A stretch of DNA of 64,000 bases from Timema cristinae (Eukaryota > Arthropoda > Insecta > Phasmatodea > Timematidae), in the NCBI GenBank assembly GCA_039000515.1, contig JBCFYV010011172.1:75757250-75821249 (forward strand), in the 5' to 3' direction. Both the position numbers and the translations under genes were made by a program. Shown here piece by piece: positions 55,352-64,000 of this stretch; position 1 is the first letter of the stretch; each line of letters begins with the position of its first letter. Under the pieces are notes generated by a model, which was given only the letters and a program-made list of their open reading frames with translations, was not told where the DNA came from and searched no databases.

Positions 55352-57220
55352 ACCACCTTTTGTTAGAGGTCTGGCTCTCACCAGCTTGAGTTATCTAGTC
55401 TCAGGACGAGGAGGGGGAATAGTGCCAGGAATGGCTATCCGTAACTATATCATAAAACCATATAATTTAAGAGAACAGGCTCATGAGGGAGACTAGTACC
55501 AGTACTGACTAGCAGCTAGTTAAACTAAATAATCTAATAAAACTGGACGAGGACGTTACATTTTATCAAACATTCTCAGCAAGGACAATAAAGGAATTAT
55601 ATGAAGTCATCCTGTCGAACCAACTTATTTTCAGTTGGGGGATTACTTTTGTAACCCCAGGTTCAACGCACTATCTATTGTGTCACTGCCCCACTATACA
55701 TATATTATGTAAACCTGAAATATAAGGGATGTATAAGGTAAAATCAGGTGATGTTGTGAAATCCTGCAATTTTAGGCTAAGCGTTTGGTTTCCACGTTGC
55801 TAAGAACTACTAGCTTAAATATTCCTTTTAGTTTTATTTAAGAGTCGATTAAGCCAAATATACATTTCAGTACCCGACATTTTAAAATGTTCTTGTAATT
55901 AATTAAATAGCTCGGAACTATTTTCACAAACAATTAAAGACAACATTTTTAGACTAGTACATTTCTTATACACATATGGGAAAGTTACTATTTAGAATAT
56001 AAAATATGAAGAAGTCAGATTATATTAAGGCCATTATTCGTTAGAAGATCTCAGCTTCAATTTTAGGTAAATGTTCTCCTCACTAAATGTGGATCAGATG
56101 TGTCCAATACTTTACGTGCTTTGTAGATTTATTTATGGTTTTAATTTGCCGTGCAAACGCTGAATAAGGCATCACTATCCTATCTTGTATGATTTATAAT
56201 TGACGAGTAGATCTGGGTTTGAAACATGGCTTGGTGAGGTGAAGGTGTTTTTCCTAAAATATTTACGAATCTTTTTCTAACCAAATGGAAATATATTTTT
56301 TCTTAATTGTACTACTCTCATCTATAACACATTTATTTAAATGTGCGAACGTTTAATCTTGTCTGGTTTTCTGGTACGCCCCTTTAACTCTTCTTCTCCA
56401 TTTTGTAAATATGTCGCTATTATAATACTTGATTTAGTAGTGAAAATGTTAGCAATAAAAGAAATAACTCTGACACAAACTGTTAGAACACTGTAACTAA
56501 TTATTTTGCTATTTATTTATTATTTTTATTAATATTCCCTGTTTTGTTGTGTGCAGATTAACATTGTCATGATGCATAGCAGATTTAACAAGTGTAACAA
56601 CATACAATTTTATATTAACCACAATTTTGTTAGTAATAATATCATTTAAAATTTCAGTTAGTTAGTAAGTTGCGTGGTGATATAATATTATGTTCATAAA
56701 AAACACGTTAAATTACACAAGTGAAACGAGATGTCAGCCTCTACCAGAGGAAATGTGCGAAGAGAACAAAACTTGCCAAGCAGAGAATAACTTTATTTTC
56801 AAACACCAAAGTATTTTGGCCACATTATATTATTATAAAATTGTGATATTTTACTACTCTAAATGACATTAAACATGGGTAATTGGATTTTCCACGTCAC
56901 CGATCACAAAACTCGCCAAACCACGATTAATGTGCAACAGTGCATGACAAGGACATTAATGTGATTATGAAAAACCGCACATTGAAGGGACTGTCACTTT
57001 GCTAAGTTTGGTTTTTGTTTTGAATGTGAAAATACATGGATATACAATTAAATAATAACTATTTTAACTCTGGATGATCATGAAATATTATATATGATAC
57101 CAACCAAACCTTCTATAAAGTTACTAAATGTAAATTATGTCAGGATACATTTTAATAAATGTCCACCCCTTGAAATGTCAAATTAAAGTCATTTCTAGCC
57201 TGAAAACCACATCTTATATA
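55352..57220. other. AT-rich stretch, no gene supported
   Basis: A worn S1-like piece (GGGTTTGAAACATGGCTTGG, about 56150-56290) and an isolated SINE-tail remnant (GTATAGTCCAAGGGG ... GTGGTGCTA, 57225-57290) are the only recognisable items. It would be intron if the 55331 exon is real. Confidence 0.4.
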
Positions 57221-57462
57221 TTTTAAATATGTGCGTATAAGTAATACGAAACCGTATAGTCCAAGGGGCTAGTGAGATGTGGTGCTAAAAAAAAGTAATA
57301 CGAAGACATTTCCGAAATATTAGTAGAAATAGTTTAAAGTAAACGAACATTAGCTATTTTGAAAAATATATTCCCATTTATAAGAAAAATAATTCAACAT
57401 TTTAATGTTTACTAACAACCAAGTATAGTATATATATTTTTTTTAGATTTGTAACTTTATTG

Positions 57463-57764
57463 GGGGTGACCTGGTGGTCTATGGGTAAGGTGTCGGACTC
57501 CTGTGCTGGGGGTCCGGGGTTCAATCCTAGGTCTTGGCACAGATTTATCTGATTACCAAACCCTTCCTTCACCTCTAACAAGTCGTGTATTAATCACAAC
57601 TTGTGAATGTGGGTAATGCCAGGCCTCCACCGTGGTTCGGATTCCACGTTAAACTGTAGGTTCTCCATTTCATCTCACTATCACCCTACCATTACACATT
57701 ATAGTAAGTGCGTATAATCTGAACGAGTAGTAAAACAGGGTGATAATAATAATAATAATAATAA
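57463..57764 (+). mobile_element. S2 SINE, full length, 11-bp TSD with one mismatch
   Basis: Head CTGGTGGTCTATGGGTAAGG, B-box CGGGGTTCAATCCTAGG, then a small insertion GTGTATTAATCACAA not found in other copies, body, and a tail with several mutations. TAACTTTATTG / TAATTTTATTG flank it. Confidence 0.9.
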
Positions 57765-57954
57765 TAATTTTATTGTGTGAGTGGGGCACAAATTAATATG
57801 ACAAATTTACGTTTTTTTGTTAGGCATAGTCTAATTTTTAAAATAATAGCAACAAAACGGTTTGGTTACTCATGAAAGTTAAAAATTAATGTTAGTATTG
57901 AAATATTAAAGTGTAAAGTAGAACTTATAAGTTTACTCAACACTCGTAATTTGC

Positions 57955-58175
57955 TTTACTCTCCTAATCGAACTATCTGTGATAACGGAGGGGATCGGGC
58001 CTATAATTCTGGTGTCTTGAGGGTGTTTTCCCTAAATGATTTTTACATTCTTCCCCTCTCTTTCTCTCTACGTGCAAATGCTAGTGCACTTCCTCTAAAT
58101 TCAATCTATATAATTTAATTTATAAAAAATTAGTCTAATTCTTTCATATTATGCTTATAAACCAAACGAATATTA
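57955..58175 (+). mobile_element. S1 SINE, decayed
   Basis: CTGTGATAACGGAGGGGATCG, then GTCTTGAGGGTGTTTTCCC and TGCAAATGCTAGTGCACTTCC. The head and B-box are largely lost. Confidence 0.6.
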
Positions 58176-58250
58176 AGAAATTTTGACAAAACATAAGTAA
58201 TTTGTTTCACAGTTACCTGTATTCTGAAATACCCTATATCTCTATTAGAC

Positions 58251-58251
<1 letters not shown>

Positions 58252-58310
<59 letters not shown>
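58252..58310. repeat. (CT)n(CA)n compound microsatellite
   Basis: CTCTCT from about 58252 to 58289 passes directly into CACACA to about 58310. Confidence 0.93.
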
Positions 58311-58311
<1 letters not shown>

Positions 58312-58599
58312 TACTATAAACATTGTATATTTTTCTCAAGGTGAAGTTTTATTTCTCGTGAAGATTCAGTTATCGCAGTTCAAACCAAATATTTAGGAAA
58401 CTTGCACTCCATTAAACACAAAGCAAACTGTGAAGGTTTACGTGCTGGTGAATTTAATGTTAACCTTGCGATGATTCGGGAGTTAAAAAACACACAAAAA
58501 CCTGACTTTAAGACAACACATTTTAGTTTGAAAAAATTAAATCCCAAACAAATAAATGTAATCACACAATGTTATTATAAGGTATATATTTTATATTTT

Positions 58600-59257
58600 T
58601 AGGTCTTATAGGTCTTTAAAAAAATCTTACTATGGTTCAAAAATAATGTGAAACTGTTTTTTGTTTAAATATTTTCATTGATTTACTAAATATAAATAAG
58701 CAAAAATAAAAACAAATTCAAACAAGGCCAATATTTTATCATATTTTTGTATCCATACCTTCATTGTTTGGTAGTTTCTATTTATTTATCTTTCTTATTT
58801 TACACCGCAGAAATTTGGTTTCATTCTCTTTATAAAAAAGTATATATGCATGTACATTTGTGTAATATTGCGTAGGAAAGGGAACCAAAATATGTTTTTT
58901 TTTTAAACTAATTTTGATATCTTTGCCACTGAATACTTTAGAGTGTAAAACCCACTTTAATACAATTACCATCCATTCTTCAATCCATGATCATCTTCTA
59001 GAATAGATTTTTATTTATTAATTCTACCCACATTATATATTTATTACATAATATACCTCAAGAATAGCTAACAGACCTCACACTACACCAAAGTTTAATA
59101 TCCTCGCGATTTCTTATGTTGGTGATAGAATGCACTAATTCCATACTTTCTTAGTACTATATCGGTTACACAATTTACAAAAAAAATCCAAACACAAGAC
59201 AGAATCACCCAATAATACCTTAGTTATTGCGTGGTTCCAAAAACAAATATTTAAAAA
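58600..59257. other. AT-rich; probable 3' UTR of the minus-strand exon at its right end
   Basis: Plus-strand TTTATT copies at about 59010-59020 are AATAAA signals on the minus strand, about 240 bases after the stop at 59258. The rest holds nothing recognised. Confidence 0.4.
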
Positions 59258-59364
59258 CTATAAACGTTCCTTGATTTCCTTGCGGTCAGCCTCATTAACC
59301 ACGGGATCGTTGTAGGACACCATGTTTTTCAAGCCAGTAACAGTTTGTTCTATTATGCTTGCGT
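59258..59364 (-). CDS. Candidate terminal coding exon, unknown protein
   Basis: On the minus strand an acceptor ATATTGTATAG is followed by two bases and 34 codons ending in TAG: ASIIEQTVTGLKNMVSYNDP then VVNEADRKEIKERL. Composition is balanced and coding-like (charged C-terminal helix, varied codons) in very AT-rich surroundings, and AATAAA signals lie about 240 bases downstream. I do not recognise the family. It starts in phase 1, so the preceding exon (beyond 59366, to the right) must end one base into a codon. Confidence 0.42.
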
Positions 59365-59449
59365 CTATACAATATGAGTGGTTTAACAGGAATATTTTTT
59401 TAGCCTTAGCATTTTTTTATATATATGTATTTATGAATTTATGTTACTA

Positions 59450-59750
59450 TAAAGTGGAAATATGCAATTTATTCTAAAACATTATTTATTTTTATATAGG
59501 GTGGTTATGCTAAGGAGAATTATGTGGCTCAAATACTTCACCCCTTTCTTTAAAATCTTACAAATGTATAGTTTTGGAGCTAGTAAGTGCTATCACCTAA
59601 ATCTTAGTGGAACAATCCCTCACGGAATGTGTAAGATTACAGCCTTCACAAAGTTAGCGAAGGGCGAGGCTTCTGTCGAAATCCTTTCAAGGCTCAAGAA
59701 CCATGCACATAAACATATGATCAAATAATATATTCCTGATGCCATGTGTT
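59450..59750 (+). other. Balanced segment with an 88-codon frame, unassigned
   Basis: A frame at 59462-59728 and a second at 59500-59553 (GGYAKENYVAQILHPFL after TATATAG) overlap in different phases. Neither matches a family that I know. It may be a decayed pseudogene or transposase fragment. Confidence 0.25.
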
Positions 59751-59829
59751 AAACAACTGTAGGTTTGTTTGAAAACATAAATAAATGATACTTCACAATC
59801 GTACTTAAGTTCTCAAATAGCTTATAGTA

Positions 59830-60238
59830 ACATTTTTTTAAAAATTGGCCATCATGTAAACTTCCTTTGTTTATAGTTTTCTGCAAAAAAACAAGTAAAC
59901 AGTGCTATCTATAATGTTAAACACTTCCCAGATACCCATGTGGAACAAAATGGTTTGAGCCATTTTCAAACACTATATTGTCCTAAACCAATCATCAGTA
60001 AACTACTCTTAAATGTTATTGTTCTCTTAAATACAAGTATACAGTGCTATTTATCATGTTAAACACTCCACAGATACTCATTCTTAACAAAATTGTTAAA
60101 ATCATTTTCAAATAATTTCAAAATTTTAAAAATAAATTATCAATAAACTACCCTTAATTTTACAGCTAGTATTAAAATATTAGTTTAATCTTGAGTTATG
60201 ATCATACCACATTTAAATATGAAGTTTAAACGAGTTAA
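59830..60238 (+). mobile_element. R1 dispersed element, copy 4, left part (right part 60985-61150)
   Basis: Two internal units of about 135 bases (CAAGTAAACAGTGCTATC... and CAAGTATACAGTGCTATT...) each end in ATCA-TAAACTA-C-CTTAA. The element is interrupted at 60238 by a TIR transposon and resumes at 60985 with CAGCTGTATCCC, GAAAAGAGACAGACAA and CATAAAACGTCACAATTCAC. Confidence 0.6.
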
Positions 60239-60984
60239 GGCCGATACACACAGAATGCTTAGCTAAGCTAAGTTATGTTGTGCTGTGCTGTCCTCTGCTA
60301 AGAATTTGTCAGTTTGGTTTCACACTCATTGCTAAGCTAAGTTATGTTGTGCTGTGCTGTCCTCTGCTAAGACATTGTCATTTTGGTTTCACACTCATTG
60401 CTAAGCTAAGATAATCTAAGCTAAGCCATAGTCTCTCCTTTCACTTCAGAATTCAGAGTTGTTTCTTTCTGGTCTGCTCTAGTGAAGTTTAGTTATGATG
60501 GCGTTCTCCAAAATGTCTTGTTTGAGTTCAGGTGTTGGTACTGAGGAAGAAAAGATGCTGCTGTCAGCAGCTGTTTTGAAATATGAAGAAAATTTAGGAG
60601 GTGGAGGCTTTGACTTGTTCAATTAACGCTTCCATTTTAACAAAAAATTTTAAATATAAAACCTAAATAGAATATTACTTAAATATACGCGGAACAAACT
60701 GAAAACAAAACTTCAACATTTCTTTAGTAATTTTTACCAAAACAGCACCACGTCAGTTCAACATGGAACCCAAGTTGCGTTTTGAGCATACGCAACGTAA
60801 GTTGGCTCAAGATGGGAGATGGAAAAATCGCCCGGCCAACAGTCGGAAAAAACATAAAGTGGCGTAGCAAGGCATAGCTTAGCTTTCTGTGTGAACCAGC
60901 ACATTTAAATACATGGTCCGCTATTTTTCTAAAAAGTTAGCAGCGCAACTAGCTCTTAAGCTTAGCTTTCTGTGTGAACCAGCC
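60239..60984. mobile_element. TIR element with TTCACACAGAA-type ends, Harbinger-like
   Basis: Left end GGCCGATACACACAGAATGC, right end reversed GGCTGGTTCACACAGAAAGC (16 of 20 match). Both ends carry internal second copies of a terminal motif (CTTAGCTTTCTGTGTGAACC at about 60877 and 60961), and the left part has two 73-bp tandem units (GCTAAGTTATGTTGTGCTGT). A short frame at 60495-60626 (MMAFSKMSCLSSGVGTEEEK then MLLSAAVLKYEEN, stop after 43 residues) may be the start of a lost element protein. Flanking TTA and TCA may be a decayed 3-bp duplication. Confidence 0.7.
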
Positions 60985-61149
60985 TTCACAACTAACATCA
61001 GCTGTATCCCTAATTAACGGCAAATAAAGGGGCATACAGAAAGAAAAGAGACAGACAATATTTTGAGTCACATAAAACGTCACAATTCACCATAATCTCG
61101 ATTACTATCACGATTAAAATATTTTTATATGTGATCGAGTAAAAATTAT

Positions 61150-61689
61150 ATTATTGTTCTAAATTCGATCTATAAACTTTGAATTTCAGTTTAAAACCAA
61201 GCAGTGAACGTTCTTTCACCTTTAAATTTTTGTATATTTTGGTAGTATAGTTAATTTATTCCAAATAGTTGTATTAAAATAGGAAGTTTTGAATTATTTT
61301 CTTCTTAAATCCGCTAGTTTATTGTGTCATAAAGCTGCCATAACGTTGACATTTCTTAATAATTTTATCCCCAGCTGTACCTATAGTTTTCAATAACGGT
61401 GCCCCTCAGATGATAAATTGAAGTAATGTTTAATTAGTAGTGTGTACACTTGTTAATTACCATCTAAATCGTGTCTTCTAGATAATTACAATCTCGGGGT
61501 AGTAAGGAACATCCTGCCAAAGGGAGTTTAACTGCTTTTCTTGACATCAAATTATCATAATGTGCCTGATACTCTCAGTGGAACAAGCGACTATGTAATA
61601 TGTATTTAGACAACGAGTGTCGTTTTCTTTGTTCTGTTCAACATGGATGCCACTATAAATTGAAGGATGCAGGGGAAAACACTACACAT
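61150..61689. other. AT-rich spacer, no gene seen
   Basis: No open frame of note, no splice-bounded exon and no recognised repeat. Confidence 0.35.
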
Positions 61690-61895
61690 ATTTTCCATGA
61701 CAACTTTTATGTCTCAAGCCCCATAAGGACCTCAGAAAATACTTATTTAATTAATTTAAATATGACATACCTATTTTGAACATAATATAAAGTGCACTAG
61801 AAAGATCTCATGATTGTCTAACAGATGGAGTACTAACTAAATTTGAATTAAAATGGAACTTTCACCGTTTTCCGCCTATACCCTTCAATCGTAAT
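61690..61895. repeat. Dispersed repeat D, copy 2
   Basis: GCCCCATAAGGACCTCAGAA, AAAGATCTCATGATTGTCTA and ACAGATGGAGTACTAACTAA match 29076-29295 in order, same strand, 32 kb away. Confidence 0.65.
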
Positions 61896-61899
61896 TAGT

Positions 61900-62360
61900 G
61901 GTTTAGTCTTACTTATGTCTTAGCGTCAGGATTTATTTGGGGCTCTTTTAACAAGTTAACCTAATCAAACAGTTTGTAAGAGGGTGAATTTTAAAGTATT
62001 GTGTAAGAATTTACCTGATTCGTGGGAAGTCCCTCACGAGTGTTCACGATGAAGACTGAACTCAGTCCTGCAGCGTAGATCCACTTTATTAACCGTGGAA
62101 TCAATTCCGACAATATTTATTCTATTTTGTGTTTGTTAATTCATATATTTATTTGACTTACTAGAAGCTAAGACTGACTAAACGTTGATGTGTATATGGG
62201 CTTTACTTGAAGTTAGAGCAAAAATCTATAAGTCCATTACCAAAATGTATTTTTTATATTTATATTTTTTTTGTATTTATCGTATACTTTATTTGTATAA
62301 ACTAATCTAATCGTTAGAATTATGGAATGAAATTAGACTGATCTGTTTTTTTTGTTTGTT
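61900..62360. other. AT-rich spacer, no gene seen
   Basis: Nothing recognised apart from T-rich runs. Confidence 0.35.
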
Positions 62361-62364
62361 TTTT

Positions 62365-62545
62365 TCGGTGAAAGGGAGATAAGGGTTCAAATTTCTGCCG
62401 GGTGTTCAGCAGGTGGTTTTCTTAGATAGTTTTCCACCCTCCCTCCTCTCAAATTTGGGGGGATTCCTTCACAATCCTACTTTCCTTATCTCTACTCTAC
62501 TAGCGTAACACAATGCGGTACCGGATGAATAGTGCAAGTGGTGCA
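62365..62545 (+). mobile_element. S1 SINE, head lost, old
   Basis: GGGTTCAAATTTCTGCCGGG (B-box remnant), GGTGGTTTTCTTAGATAG, TTTTCCACCCTCCCTCCTC and a scrambled tail near ACCGGATGAATAGTGCAAG. Confidence 0.6.
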
Positions 62546-62648
62546 TAAAACAACAAACTGATTGCATGATATGACTAGAGAGCTAGCCTAGCCTTGGTCG
62601 ACACCCCCTATAGCCAGCCATTAAACCTTAGCAGCAACCTCTCAGGTA

Positions 62649-62739
62649 TCAGTACAAACGTATACAGGAGCTGCTATTTGGAAATAATTCTTGTCTCTCG
62701 AGTTCTTGCTCCGCTTGTACGTCCATAAGACGCTTAGGC
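62649..62739 (-). CDS. Candidate terminal coding exon, unknown protein
   Basis: On the minus strand a pyrimidine-containing acceptor (CCTTCCAAACTTTCGGTAG) precedes one base and 29 codons: PKRLMDVQAEQELERQEL then FPNSSSCIRLY and TGA. The charged, helix-like composition is coding-like. The family is not recognised. The open frame continues upstream to 62915 without a clear start, so a longer exon is also possible. No nearby polyadenylation signal was found. Confidence 0.32.
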
Positions 62740-64000
62740 CTACCGAAAGTTTGGAAGGTGTTAAAAGTATCTAGACAGGCAGACGTGAGCCGGGAGGCCA
62801 ATGAAAGGATGGGGTGGTTTTTTTTTAAAAAAGTGGGAGGTTCTCCCCAGAGGGAATGGGGAAGGTAGTTAGGACCTTTGTAACAACCCAACTCTAGCAT
62901 ACCAAGGTGAACCAATAATACGGACTAAGTCCATGGGAAGCGTTTTTATTGGTTAAGCTAGGTATGAGGGTACTCGCTGCATGCTTGGAATTCAAATAGG
63001 GGCCTTTATTTTCAATCACTGGGGTGCTTGACTTATCAGTGTAGAACCCAGGTCTCCTTGGTCACACACCTAACAGCAGGGTGTGTGTCTACCAACACAT
63101 GTGGGGATGTATTAGAAGCTACGTACGTTCACATCGCGCTATAAATATATACGTGAATGGGTCCTCTGTGTACATTGGAGCCAGGTGATCGGACACAAAC
63201 ATGTCATTGACAAACTTTTCACTCTCATGGATAGTACTCTTAATAATGTTTACAAATCTATTGTATCTTGATCCGGGAATAATTGAGGATCCTCGCCTGT
63301 GCTCATGAGCGCTGAACCATCATACTTAAAACGACGAGTCCTGAGTCGAGACCCGGTGAGGCTAGATAATTTCATTATATAATATGTTAAATGTGATGGA
63401 ACGCGTATGTGTGTGTCTGTACCCAATAGCTTTTGAACTAATAAGAGGGACTCGACCAAATTTGAAACACAAGTAGGCACAAATTAAAATAATTTTGTGT
63501 GTATCTTATATTGTATAATCCTCCGGACTACTGTTCAGAGTTTAAAAGATATATATTTTACAATATTTATTACTTCAACAATCATACATAAAGCTTTAGT
63601 AATGCGTTATTACACCTCCACTAGGGATATCAGTTGTAAACACAATTAGTTGGAACTTAGCTTAATTTTATAATCTTATCGAACAGTAGGAAGAGGGTAA
63701 AAAGTTCTACAAGAGGTTACAGATAGTTTAAATTATCTAAGCTAATGCAACAGGTTGAAGAGGTTAGCTGTGCTGTAAGCCATTCATCCATAAAGAGTAT
63801 AATTAAATGGGAGGATTTTCAAGGAATTCAACCGTTAATTGCCTGGAGAAATAATATGAAATCTTCGATGATAAAAAAATATAATTCAAAAGTTGGTTCA
63901 AACCACGTCCTGCTAGGTCATGATCAGACGTGCTAATTGCTCGCCTAATTATCTAGTTTCTTGATATGATAACAAGGTATAGTTTATGAACGAATGGAGA
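62740..64000. other. Spacer to window end, no gene supported
   Basis: The segment 63250-63480 holds a dispersed-repeat-like phrase (GTGTGTGTCTGTACCCAATA, GGGACTCGACCAAATTTG). The 63-codon frame at 63745-63936 has no recognised similarity or splice support. Confidence 0.35.

Noticed and set aside
59462..59728. 88-codon frame, possibly a gene
   Set aside because: A different phase in the same interval looks equally coding-like, and I recognise neither; a decayed pseudogene is as likely.

Overview
This is a piece of a eukaryotic nuclear genome, most likely from an insect and possibly a hemipteran (the order is an inference). It is AT-rich. It has spliced genes with GT-AG introns, an insect-like i-type lysozyme, a two-domain group-7-allergen/TULIP-like secreted protein, and very dense tRNA-derived SINEs. 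Two runs of exactly 100 N (26474-26573 and 41266-41365) mark assembly gaps. I see no bacterial operons, CRISPR arrays, rRNA genes or convincing functional tRNA genes.

Genes. The best is an i-type lysozyme (destabilase family) on the plus strand with exons 7581-7763, 8967-9040 and 9488-9646; its signal-peptide exon was not found. The second is a minus-strand, nearly intronless secreted TULIP-type protein at 12302-10981, broken by a one-base frame change near 11.7 kb. At 22.1-22.4 kb a minus-strand internal exon (22262-22118) lies next to a plus-strand TATA-like box and signal-peptide first exon (22351-22420). Weaker candidates are a CpG-rich promoter with a short first coding exon (54740-55345), two minus-strand terminal exons (59364-59258 and 62739-62649), and a possible first exon at 33990-34078. 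The lysozyme and the TULIP protein are both secreted-protein types linked to immunity or surface biology, but nothing shows that they are co-regulated.

Repeats make up most of the window. Family S1 (33 copies listed, about 250 bp) has a tRNA-Leu/Ser-like head. Family S2 (10 copies listed, about 285 bp) has a different tRNA-like head and body. Both end in the same roughly 45-base 3' tail (a CCCGAACGGG hairpin, then GTAAGACGCGGTGCTA and ATA repeats), which implies a shared LINE partner. Ten insertions have readable target-site duplications of 11-13 bp, including 5'-truncated copies, as expected from target-primed reverse transcription. Smaller tRNA-headed families (S3-S6) are also present.

DNA transposons: an 822-bp PIF/Harbinger-like non-autonomous element (23124-23945) sits in an S1 tail with a TAA duplication. 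A second TIR element (60239-60984) sits inside an older dispersed repeat. A hAT-like element (18627-19192) splits one S1 copy and itself holds another. Other structures are a dispersed element with a conserved terminal hairpin (R1), a LINE reverse-transcriptase C-terminal relic inside a 450-bp inverted duplication (48549-50232), several minisatellites with units of 39, 41, 84 and 104-155 bp, and a long TA palindrome (53706-53865). Stretches such as 28541-29075, 29300-31545, 35100-36795, 38300-40800, 45403-46540, 51926-53083 and 55346-57220 hold no gene that I can support.
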